Positions 5,494 to 12,650 of a stretch of 19,962 nucleotides of DNA are shown here, piece after piece; position 1 is the stretch's first letter; each line of letters opens with the position of its first letter. The translations under genes and the position numbers were made by a program. The notes beneath the pieces are model-generated. The model made no database searches. It had not been told where the DNA came from and worked only from the letters and a program-made list of their open reading frames with translations. Origin of the DNA: Bacillota bacterium (GTDB lineage: Bacteria > Bacillota > Clostridia > Lachnospirales > Lachnospiraceae); NCBI GenBank assembly GCA_023450835.1, contig JAEXGM010000167.1, positions 1 to 19,962 of the forward strand, read 5' to 3'.

Positions 5494-7407
5494 ATGATTA
5501 CAAAAAAGATAATAGCATTTGCATTAACAGTATCGTTAATAATAGGGGCTTGCATGATGAATTATTCAGTTAATACTGTTTCAGCCAGCACGGCAGGACA
5601 TACCGCACACACAATCGGTACAGGGACATCCTTTGATAACAATCCTCTAAGGGGATTTGTGCCCTTTGACTTTAGTACGACAACATTTCCTCATAGTCTG
5701 GAGTGGTTCTATATTCCTGTGAGGGATGTTCAGACCGGCATGAATACTTTTAATTGGTCAGCTCTGGAGAGCAGGCTGAATGCCATTGCAGGACGGGGCC
5801 ATCAGGCGGTATTTCGTTTCTACTATGATTATCCGGGCTTATCCACCGGCGTACCTCAGTTTTTGATTGACGGGGGACTTACCATGCGCTATTATGATGA
5901 GCCTTCGAATCTGGGAGGAGCGGGTTATTCTCCCGATTATGAGAACCAGACCTTTAGGACCTCCATGCAGAACTTTATTAAAGCTTTTGGTACAAAATAT
6001 GATGGGGACTCACGTATAGGTTATATTACCCTGGGACTTTTGGGCTTCTGGGGAGAATGGCATAACTGGCCTTATGATGAGGATACCTCTGACGGCAAAC
6101 CTAACTGGAATATTTCCAGTACAGTATATACCGAGGTCCTGACAACCTTTGATACCTATTTCAATAAAACGCAGCTTTGTGTGAGGGAACCAAAGTCAGG
6201 AGTGCCTAATGCCAGTGCAAACATCGGATATCATGATGATTCCTTTGGAAATGCAACGTTATCCGCTGCAAACGGAGGGCAGACGTGGAGTTTTGAACAG
6301 AGATTAATCGACCAGAATCAGCAGAATAAATGGATGACAAATCCTATCGGCGGTGAAATATATCCTCCGGACCAGAGCTCTTTCTTCTCCGGTACCACCT
6401 GGCAGGGCTCCACAAATCAGACCTGGGCGGCCTGCATTAGTGAAGCACATCCCACCTGGCTGATATGTGAGCAGATGAAAAATTATACCGGGACTGCTCT
6501 GACCAACGCAAAAACAGCGGCAAAACAGCTTGGTTATGACTTGCAGGTCGCCACGGCATATTATGATAATATAGCAACATCCGCCCCGTTATATTTAGGA
6601 GTTAACATCAAAAATATCGGAATTGCTCCCTTTTATTATGATCATACTATGTGGCCGGTACAGGTTGGTGTGAAGCAGAACGGAACCCTGGTAAAGAGCT
6701 GGACAACGACCTGGGATCTGAATACCATACCGGCAGACGGATCCGTAAAGACCTTTGAATACACGGCATCTGCCCCCGGATTGTCAGCCGGTACCTATAA
6801 TATGTGCATCAAAGTTGTAAATCCTCTGTCCAATGGGAATAAACTGGGCTTTGCCAATGCCGGACAGAATACGGACGGATGGCTGGACCTTGGAAGCTTT
6901 ACAGTAGGAGGAACAACAACACCGACGCCGGGCGCTATTACAATTGATGGAAATGCCTCGGACTGGAGTAATATTTCAAGCATTGCAACTGCTGCAGGGA
7001 AGTCAGCAACCAGCCTTAAAGTGACCAATGATTCAAATTATATCTATATTTGCGCCCAGGGAAGCAATCTTGGCACAAACAGCCAGGTCTACATCAACAG
7101 TGACAACAATACCTCCACCGGTTATCAGGACAGCGCATGGAGCAGTTCCGGCTGTGATTACCTGATTGAATTAGGAAAATTATACAGTCATCCCGATAAC
7201 AGCAGTACCTGGAGCTGGAATGACCTGGGCACTTCAAATGTAACTGTTTCAAGTAATTCTTCCGTATATGAAGTAAGGATTGCAAAGTCTGCAATCGGCA
7301 ATCTGAGCAATACCTTCTGCGTAGGTTTTAAGGATGTAAACAGCGGTTGGAGTACGGTAAGCAAGCTTCCGGCTTCCGGAGCACTTTCAAGCTATACGTT
7401 AAAATAA
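5494..7407 (+). CDS. Secreted DUF4832-type protein with C-terminal CBM-like domain, putative glycoside hydrolase
   Basis: A 637-residue exported protein. Residues 45-360 look like a TIM barrel of the DUF4832 type: NPLRGFVPFD, then VFRFYYDYPG, then YITLGLLGFWGEWHNW, then NPIGGEIYPP. Glu188 (GEWH) and Glu288 (GGEIY), about 100 residues apart, resemble the acid/base and nucleophile pair on strands 4 and 7 of clan GH-A enzymes; this is inference. Residues 360-470 form a beta-rich domain, followed by a TTTPTPG linker and a CBM9/DOMON-like domain (about 480-637, starting ITIDGNASDW). The N-terminus has a signal sequence with a possible lipobox (IGAC, Cys20) and a possible signal peptidase I site after VSA near residue 31. 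AAGGGGG precedes the ATG. Its neighbour is a beta-1,3-glucanase, so a related glycan is a plausible target. No activity can be named. Confidence 0.8.
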   Translation: MITKKIIAFALTVSLIIGACMMNYSVNTVSASTAGHTAHTIGTGTSFDNNPLRGFVPFDFSTTTFPHSLEWFYIPVRDVQTGMNTFNWSALESRLNAIAGRGHQAVFRFYYDYPGLSTGVPQFLIDGGLTMRYYDEPSNLGGAGYSPDYENQTFRTSMQNFIKAFGTKYDGDSRIGYITLGLLGFWGEWHNWPYDEDTSDGKPNWNISSTVYTEVLTTFDTYFNKTQLCVREPKSGVPNASANIGYHDDSFGNATLSAANGGQTWSFEQRLIDQNQQNKWMTNPIGGEIYPPDQSSFFSGTTWQGSTNQTWAACISEAHPTWLICEQMKNYTGTALTNAKTAAKQLGYDLQVATAYYDNIATSAPLYLGVNIKNIGIAPFYYDHTMWPVQVGVKQNGTLVKSWTTTWDLNTIPADGSVKTFEYTASAPGLSAGTYNMCIKVVNPLSNGNKLGFANAGQNTDGWLDLGSFTVGGTTTPTPGAITIDGNASDWSNISSIATAAGKSATSLKVTNDSNYIYICAQGSNLGTNSQVYINSDNNTSTGYQDSAWSSSGCDYLIELGKLYSHPDNSSTWSWNDLGTSNVTVSSNSSVYEVRIAKSAIGNLSNTFCVGFKDVNSGWSTVSKLPASGALSSYTLK

Positions 7408-7417
7408 GATGCATCTC

Positions 7418-7439
7418 TGCACCATGAAAGGTGCATTTT
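7418..7439 (+). terminator. Short intrinsic terminator of the DUF4832 gene
   Basis: TGCACC (7418-7423) pairs with GGTGCA (7430-7435) around ATGAAA, then TTTT. It begins 10 bases after the stop codon. The stem is short; a stronger palindrome follows at 7462. Confidence 0.5.
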
Positions 7440-7461
7440 AGGAATACACGAACAATAGAGG

Positions 7462-7548
7462 GCTGTTACAAAATAAGCTCCGGGGAATATGATTTGCCAT
7501 AATACATCTTTGGCAGGTCAGATTCTCCGGAGCTTTGTTTTGTGCAGC
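7462..7548. terminator. Bidirectional palindromic terminator, repeat-family copy 1
   Basis: The arms GCTGTTACAAAA-TAAGCTCCGG (from 7462) and the reverse complement ending GCAGC (7548) pair over about 22 bases. The stem continues inward through TTGCCA with TGGCAG. T-rich sequence appears on both strands next to the core (TTTGTTTTG forward; TTATTTTG on the reverse). It lies between the convergent DUF4832 and AraC genes, so it can serve both. The arms closely match the palindrome at 16248-16318. Confidence 0.75.
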
Positions 7549-7563
7549 TCTTTTGGCTCTTTT

Positions 7564-8481
7564 TTAAAAGTTCTGACTTCTATATTTTGAGGGTGAAATT
7601 CCAATAGTGTTTTTAAAAGCTTTCTGAAAAACTACCGGGTCATTATAACCCGACATTACGGCGATTTCTGAAATGGAGAAAGACTCATCCTTTAACAGAT
7701 TGCATGCTTTATTTATCTTGAACTGAGTCAGATAGGTCTGGGGAGGAATATTTAAGCATTCTTTAAAGATTGTTGTGAAATAACTGCGGTCTAAGCCCAC
7801 ATAACCTGCAAGGTCAGCCACTGTAATATGGTCCATATAATTTGTCTGAATATAGTCAACTGCTTTTCGGATGTACTGGTTTTTGGTGGTATGTAAGCTT
7901 ACCGGATTATTCTGCTGTGAATTTTCCACTAATTCCGCAAAGAGAGAATAGAGCAGAGATTGAATACGCAGGACAGTACTGTGGGTGTATTCATTATTCA
8001 CCTTGACCATTTCCAGCAAACAGTTCTTAACCTGGTCACCTCTGGTGAATTTAAAGGTTGGCTTATCCGAGGAGAGTTCCGCAAGCTGAAGGTAATTATA
8101 GGCATTCAGGCCGTGGAATCCGACCCAAACATATTCCCAGGGATTATCATAACTTGCCGAATAGGTGGACACGTCATTGGGGCTTAGTAAAAAGCCTTCA
8201 TTCTCCTTTAAGGTATAGGTTTTATCTTTCAGCTTCAAGGTGCCCTCACCGGAGAGAATATAGTGTATCACAAAATGTTCACGTATTGCAGGTCCCCAGG
8301 TGTGGCCCGGATGGCAGGAAGAGATGCCGCAGTAGTACACATATAGTTCAGGGGAATTGGTATTGTCATAAAAATGGTATTCTTTCATGGTGTCATCCGT
8401 ATATACTGCCTTTAAATAGGAATCGTACTTACTGATTATTGTGCCGTCATCCGATAATAGCTGACAATGTTTGGCTTTCAT
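7564..8481 (-). CDS. AraC-family transcriptional regulator
   Basis: A 305-residue regulator with an N-terminal cupin-like sensing domain (about residues 30-180, with HFVIHYILSGEGTLKLKDKTYTLKENEGFLLSP). Its C-terminal AraC/XylS domain (203-305) holds two helix-turn-helix units: ITVADLAGYVGLDRSYFTTIFKE, and FSISEIAVMSGYNDPVVFQKAFK ahead of IGISPSKYR. The ATG at 8481 is chosen because AAAGG lies 8 bases upstream, and because the longer frame from 8556 starts inside this gene's own promoter. The gene diverges from a sugar ABC importer, so it most likely senses a sugar and activates that operon. The ligand is unknown. Confidence 0.88.
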   Translation of the reverse strand: MKAKHCQLLSDDGTIISKYDSYLKAVYTDDTMKEYHFYDNTNSPELYVYYCGISSCHPGHTWGPAIREHFVIHYILSGEGTLKLKDKTYTLKENEGFLLSPNDVSTYSASYDNPWEYVWVGFHGLNAYNYLQLAELSSDKPTFKFTRGDQVKNCLLEMVKVNNEYTHSTVLRIQSLLYSLFAELVENSQQNNPVSLHTTKNQYIRKAVDYIQTNYMDHITVADLAGYVGLDRSYFTTIFKECLNIPPQTYLTQFKINKACNLLKDESFSISEIAVMSGYNDPVVFQKAFKNTIGISPSKYRSQNF

Positions 8482-8526
8482 AGACAAGACCTTTCTTTGT
8501 GGAATATGTATATAGGTTATTCTCTT

Positions 8527-8556
8527 ATTATAGCATGGACCAGATAAATATTTCAA
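8527..8556 (-). promoter_or_regulatory. Promoter of the AraC-family gene
   Basis: On the minus strand, TTGAAA (8556-8551) and TATAAT (8532-8527) are 18 bases apart, and the start codon is 46 bases beyond. This is a good sigma-A promoter and shows that the longer upstream frame is not coding. Confidence 0.7.
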
Positions 8557-8767
8557 TATTGATATGTCTATTTGTTGTGTAGGGATTTTAGCTCAATGCA
8601 GCAATGTTTCTCCAGATTGTTATTAAAATGCACATATTTACATTTTTAAATAAAAGATATACTGTGAAATAATACAACAAATTGTCTTATTTGCCTAACA
8701 ATAATTCGTATGAATGATGATATCACTGTGCTATTATTATTTAGTAAACAGTTAATATGTTGTGCAT

Positions 8768-8805
8768 AAATGGAAAGAAGTTAATCTTCCATTTGATGTT
8801 ATAAT
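8768..8805 (+). promoter_or_regulatory. Promoter and inverted repeat before the sugar ABC operon
   Basis: A perfect TATAAT at 8800-8805 lacks a recognisable -35 box. In its place is an inverted repeat, AAATGGAAAGA (8768-8778) against TCTTCCATTT (8785-8794). A weak -35 with an overlapping site is typical of promoters turned on by AraC-family activators. A second short repeat, ATGAC with GTCAT, spans 8816-8832. The rest of the 8557-8767 gap is AT-rich with no other structure I can support. Confidence 0.45.
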
Positions 8806-8854
8806 AAATTGAAATCATGACTACACCGGTCATTAAAATCAGAAAGGACAAAAA

Positions 8855-8995
8855 ATGGGATTAGCAGTAATTGATGCAAGACAACGGGGGAGGATATCTG
8901 CAGAAGGTGCATATGCTGCGGGACAAATAGGAACAAGAGGACAGATAGCACATAGCGGCAAGCTGCAAAAGGAAATAAAAAAAGAAGAGTGGTGA
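8855..8995 (+). CDS. Candidate small protein at the head of the ABC operon
   Basis: A 46-codon frame starts at ATG 8855 with AGAAAGGA at 8841-8848 upstream, 6 bases away. It ends at TGA 8993, just before the permease start at 9001. The product (MGLAVIDARQRGRISAEGAY at the N-terminus, ending KKEEW) has no signal peptide or membrane segment and is rich in Gly, Ala, Arg and Lys. I do not recognise it. The ribosome binding site, the position at the transcript start and the tight junction with the permease favour a real gene or a translated leader that couples to the permease. Codons such as CGG GGG AGG in a row are unusual here and argue for caution. Confidence 0.4.
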   Translation: MGLAVIDARQRGRISAEGAYAAGQIGTRGQIAHSGKLQKEIKKEEW

Positions 8996-9000
8996 TTAGA

Positions 9001-9945
9001 ATGCGAGCGAAAGACAACGAAGTGAAAAAGAAAAATGGTTTTTTTAAGGAAATGAAAGAGAACAGGATATTATATTTAATGTGTGTGCCTGCATTATTGG
9101 TTTTATTGCTCTTTTGCTATATTCCCTTTGCCGGTATCTGGATGGCCTTTACCGATTACAACGTTGTTGATGGTATCTTTGGAAGTAAGTTTGTAGGGCT
9201 TCATAATTTTAAATATTTCTTTATTGGAAACAGTATGGCAAGGAGAGTTACATACAACACGTTAATCATTAATATCTTTTGTATCCTGTTTGGGCTGGTG
9301 GTACCGATCAGTATTGCAATCTTCTTTAATGAGGTAAAGGGGAAGCTGTTTAAGAAAGTTACACAGAGTGCAATGTTTTTCCCGTATTTCCTTTCCTGGG
9401 TCGTAGTCGGCGCAATTGTATACGGGTTCTTTGCAAGGGATGTGGGAATGGTAAATAAAGTGAGGGAGACTCTGGGGCTGGATGCAATAAGCTGGTATGC
9501 GACACCAAAATACTGGAAGCCGATTATCATCTTTGCAAACGTATGGAAATGGAGCGGGTATAATTCCATCATTTATATGGCAGCCATGGCGGGCTTTGAT
9601 GCATCGTTATTTGAAGCGGCTGAAATTGATGGAGCAAATAAATTTCAAAGAATCCTGTATCTGACATTGCCAATGCTGAAGCCAACGGCTGTCGTACTGA
9701 TTTTATTGAGTGTCGGACGTATTTTTTACGGTGACTTCGGAATGATTTACGGTATTGTAGGCAATAACGCAAGCCTGGCGGACGCGGTCACAGTTATTGA
9801 TACCTATGTATATTCCTCCATGAAGACCTTAGGTTTCTCCTATTCTACGGCCATTGGTCTGTATCAGTCAATTATGGGATTAATACTTGTAACCTTAGCG
9901 AATAAATTCGCCAAAAAAATAAACGATGGAGAGGGACTGTTCTGA
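9001..9945 (+). CDS. Carbohydrate ABC transporter permease, LplB type
   Basis: A 314-residue inner-membrane permease of the LplB/MalF-like group (MetI fold, about six membrane segments). After a short basic cytoplasmic start comes ILYLMCVPALLVLLLFCYIPFAGIWMAFTDY, typical of LplB/YtcP-type sugar importers. The EAA loop that contacts the ATPase is seen as EAAEIDGANKFQRILYLTLP. ATG 9001 is chosen over the in-frame GTG codons at 8989 and 8992, giving a 5-base gap from the preceding small frame. The second permease follows one base after the stop. The substrate is probably an oligosaccharide; LplABC/YtcQP relatives handle rhamnogalacturonan or other plant sugars, but the sequence does not fix this. 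Confidence 0.9.
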   Translation: MRAKDNEVKKKNGFFKEMKENRILYLMCVPALLVLLLFCYIPFAGIWMAFTDYNVVDGIFGSKFVGLHNFKYFFIGNSMARRVTYNTLIINIFCILFGLVVPISIAIFFNEVKGKLFKKVTQSAMFFPYFLSWVVVGAIVYGFFARDVGMVNKVRETLGLDAISWYATPKYWKPIIIFANVWKWSGYNSIIYMAAMAGFDASLFEAAEIDGANKFQRILYLTLPMLKPTAVVLILLSVGRIFYGDFGMIYGIVGNNASLADAVTVIDTYVYSSMKTLGFSYSTAIGLYQSIMGLILVTLANKFAKKINDGEGLF

Positions 9946-9946
9946 C

Positions 9947-10840
9947 ATGAAGATACAAAAATCATTTAGCGACAGATTATTAACAACTTCAGCCTATCTT
10001 TTCATGGGTTTATTTGCAGTAATCTGCCTTTATCCATTAATTCTTACCTTGAGCGTTTCGGTATCTGCGGAAAAGGATGTGGCAATACATGGATATTCCA
10101 TATTTCCGCAAGGCTTTACTTTAAATACCTATATTTATATTTTTGCCCACAGCGGCAGTAAAATTCTCAAATCCTATGGTGTTACTATTTTTGTAACAGC
10201 TGTTGGAACACTGGGAGCATTGCTTATAACCACAATGATATCCTTTGCAATCTCCATTAAGAAGCTGAAATACAGGAATATCATAGCATTCCTCTGTAAT
10301 TTTACAATTATTTTTTCAGCCGGTCTGATACCCTGGTACATTGTGTGCGTTAATTACTACCATTTAAGAAACAGCATCCTGGCGTTAATCCTGCCCTCCA
10401 TTTTTAGTGTTTGGAATATGTTTTTGCTGCGTACTTATTTTTCTTATATTCCGCCGTCTTTATATGAGGCGGCCAAAATAGACGGAGCCAATTATTTTAA
10501 GATATACTATAAGATTGCGCTGCCTTTAAGCAAGACCGGAATCTTAACGGTTGGATTAATGTATGCCCTGCAGTATTGGAATGATTGGTGGAATTCGCTG
10601 ATGTTTATCAATGATAAGAAGCTGTTTCCCTTGCAGTATTATTTATACAATATTCTATCCAATGTAAATGCAATCAGCTCCGGTGTTGTTCCCTCCGGCG
10701 CAGCAGCCAATATCACGCTGCCGGCAGAAACCGTTAAAATGGCGGTAACTATCATTACTATCGGACCTATTATATTCTTGTACCCCTTCGTTCAGAAGTT
10801 CTTTATCAACGGTATTATGACCGGTGCGGTGAAAGAATAA
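9947..10840 (+). CDS. Carbohydrate ABC transporter permease, LplC type
   Basis: A 297-residue second permease (LplC/MalG-like, MetI fold). The EAA motif reads EAAKIDGANYFKIYYKIALP, and the C-terminus ends in the family's FVQKFFINGIMTGAVKE. ATG 9947 lies one base after the previous stop, and GAGAGGGA at 9929-9936 sits 10 bases before it. An in-frame ATG at 9926 would overlap the upstream gene and is less likely. It forms a heterodimer with the preceding permease. No ATPase gene is nearby. Confidence 0.9.
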   Translation: MKIQKSFSDRLLTTSAYLFMGLFAVICLYPLILTLSVSVSAEKDVAIHGYSIFPQGFTLNTYIYIFAHSGSKILKSYGVTIFVTAVGTLGALLITTMISFAISIKKLKYRNIIAFLCNFTIIFSAGLIPWYIVCVNYYHLRNSILALILPSIFSVWNMFLLRTYFSYIPPSLYEAAKIDGANYFKIYYKIALPLSKTGILTVGLMYALQYWNDWWNSLMFINDKKLFPLQYYLYNILSNVNAISSGVVPSGAAANITLPAETVKMAVTIITIGPIIFLYPFVQKFFINGIMTGAVKE

Positions 10841-10904
10841 AGCTAGCTAAACTCAGATGGGAAGCAATTTCGCTTAACATAAAAATTATTTTAAGGAGGA
10901 TTTT

Positions 10905-12434
10905 ATGAGGAAACAAAAATTATTAGCTATTGTTTTAGTGCTCACCATGATTATGGGGTTACTGGGAGCATGCGGCAAAAACAACAACAATAGCGCACAA
11001 ACAAGCAATGGGGCAAACACAACAAGCAATAATGATAAAGGTTCAAAAGATAATTCCTCGGAAAAACCGAGTACTTTAACAATTCTATATCCCGGAGATG
11101 AATCCGACCGTATGACTTCATTTCTGGAAAATGAATTTGCTGATAAAATGTTATCCGACCTGAATTTAAAGGTTAAGATGATTTATGTACCCTGGGATTC
11201 TTACTGGGAACAAAAGGATATCATGCTGGCAGCCAATGAACCCATTGATTTATATTGGGATGGACTCCCCAATCTTTCACAGATAGTAAATGAGAAGCAG
11301 GCAATGCCTCTTGATGATCTGATTAGTAAATATGGTCAGGATATGCTTAAGGTGATACCGGAAACTCACATTGAAGGAGCAAAAGTAAATGGTCAGATAT
11401 ATGGTATTCCATCCTCCTATGCTTCCTCCTCCGGTATGTATCAATTCGTAACTGTCCGTCAGGATTTAATGGATGAAGTTGGTATGACGGATCTGAATAC
11501 TCCCGATGATTTGGTAAGCTATGCAACCAAAGTAAAGGAAAAGCATCCTGAGTTAAAAGGACCTGGAGATATTATCTTTAAGCCTCTTACAAGATATTTT
11601 CAGCCTGAACAGTATACCTTTGTGGCAAAAGAAGAAACAGCCGTTTATGGCGAGGATACAGGAAAAGTATACAGCTACTATGAAACAGATGCCTTTAAGG
11701 ATGTGGCAAAATTCAATAGAAGCATGTATACCTCAGGGTTATATTCCGATGAATTATCTACTAACTACAATGAAAGAACAAATCGTATGCAGACCGGCCT
11801 TTACATATGGACGGAAGGTTCTTTCGGAAAAGATACGGAAATCTCTGATGCTGTAAAAGCAAATGCACCGGATGCAAAATTAAAGAATTATTTACTGGCA
11901 GATGATAAGCCGCGTTATATCACAGCTACCGGCGGAGAAGTTCTTTGCATACCGAACACAGCTCCCAATCCGGAAGGCGCTATGAAGTTCATTAACTGGA
12001 TTTATTCTTCCCAGGCTAATTATTTATTTGCCCTCTACGGCGTAGAAGGAACAGATTATGAAATGGTAGACGGAAGAATCAACAGGCTGGTAACCAATGA
12101 TTTCTTCTATGAGTGGATGTTCCGCAATAAGAATTATACTGTTTTCACACCGGATGCCAGCCAGGAGTACATTGACCAGTATCAGCACTGGGATGATGAT
12201 GCGAAATTATCCAATGCCATCGGCTTTGTATTTAACAATGAAAATGTAAAAGAAATTGAAACAGCCGTATACGAAGTGTGCCAGAAGGACCTGGCTCCTA
12301 TTAGAAACGGATTTGTGGACTTTGATTCAAACTATGATGCGGCCATTAAGAAATTAAAAGCGGCAGGAATTGATAAATACATTGCAGAAGTACAGAAACA
12401 ATTTGATGAATTTATGGCTAATAAGAATAAATAA
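10905..12434 (+). CDS. Carbohydrate ABC transporter substrate-binding lipoprotein, DUF3502 type
   Basis: A 509-residue extracellular family 1 binding protein. Its signal peptide ends in the lipobox LGAC with Cys23 as the anchor, followed by an Asn/Ser/Thr-rich linker of about 35 residues. Core features include TLTILYPGDESDRM, PIDLYWDG and IYGIPSSYA. The C-terminus (about residues 440-505, including KDLAPIRNGFVDFDSNYDAA) is typical of DUF3502, found on LplA-like binding proteins beside LplB/LplC permeases. AAGGAGG is 7 bases before the ATG, a strong site that fits the high level needed for a binding protein. The 64-base gap from the permease gene contains a small AAGC/GCTT stem. The ligand is unknown. 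Confidence 0.9.
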   Translation: MRKQKLLAIVLVLTMIMGLLGACGKNNNNSAQTSNGANTTSNNDKGSKDNSSEKPSTLTILYPGDESDRMTSFLENEFADKMLSDLNLKVKMIYVPWDSYWEQKDIMLAANEPIDLYWDGLPNLSQIVNEKQAMPLDDLISKYGQDMLKVIPETHIEGAKVNGQIYGIPSSYASSSGMYQFVTVRQDLMDEVGMTDLNTPDDLVSYATKVKEKHPELKGPGDIIFKPLTRYFQPEQYTFVAKEETAVYGEDTGKVYSYYETDAFKDVAKFNRSMYTSGLYSDELSTNYNERTNRMQTGLYIWTEGSFGKDTEISDAVKANAPDAKLKNYLLADDKPRYITATGGEVLCIPNTAPNPEGAMKFINWIYSSQANYLFALYGVEGTDYEMVDGRINRLVTNDFFYEWMFRNKNYTVFTPDASQEYIDQYQHWDDDAKLSNAIGFVFNNENVKEIETAVYEVCQKDLAPIRNGFVDFDSNYDAAIKKLKAAGIDKYIAEVQKQFDEFMANKNK

Positions 12435-12452
12435 ATTGTTTTTATAATTAAG

Positions 12453-12540
12453 AGATATAAATTGAGTAAGTTATGATTGAGCAGATATAAGCTGAGTAAG
12501 CATTCATTAAGAGGTATGGGATGAGTAAGTAATAATTAAT
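12453..12540 (+). repeat. Three tandem repeats of 29-30 bp
   Basis: Three imperfect units start at 12453, 12483 and 12512. Each begins AGATATAA or AGGTATGG, has the invariant core TGAGTAAG (12463, 12493, 12522), and ends in an AT-rich stretch like ATGATT, TTCATT or ATAATT. The repeat lies between the binding-protein stop and the following hairpin. It has no open frame worth noting. It may be a regulatory array, an mRNA-stability element or simply a slipped duplication. Confidence 0.7.
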
Positions 12541-12552
12541 ATATTTATAACT

Positions 12553-12604
12553 GACCACCTAAATGTAAAACAAAAACAGATATACTGTTTTATATTAGGT
12601 GGTC
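12553..12604 (+). terminator. Terminator after the binding-protein gene
   Basis: GACCACCTAA, followed by TAAAACA, pairs with TGTTTTATA and TTAGGTGGTC (ending 12604) over about 18 bases with a small bulge. The downstream run is only TTATTAT, so termination may be partial and leave some read-through into the chemoreceptor gene. Confidence 0.65.
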
Positions 12605-12650
12605 TTATTATAGCCTGCACCTGCCTGGCTTTGCAAAGGGGTGAATTTAT

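Noticed and set aside
5358..5573. 71-codon GTG frame as a firm gene
   Set aside because: It has a good ribosome binding site, but overlaps the DUF4832 gene by 80 bases out of frame and its product is unlike any family I know. Kept only as a low-confidence leader.
8482..8556. Longer AraC protein starting at TTG 8556
   Set aside because: This stretch contains the gene's TTGAAA-N18-TATAAT promoter, and the ATG at 8481 has its own ribosome binding site.
12453..12540. CRISPR array
   Set aside because: The units are imperfect, directly adjacent, have no unique spacers, and no cas gene is nearby.
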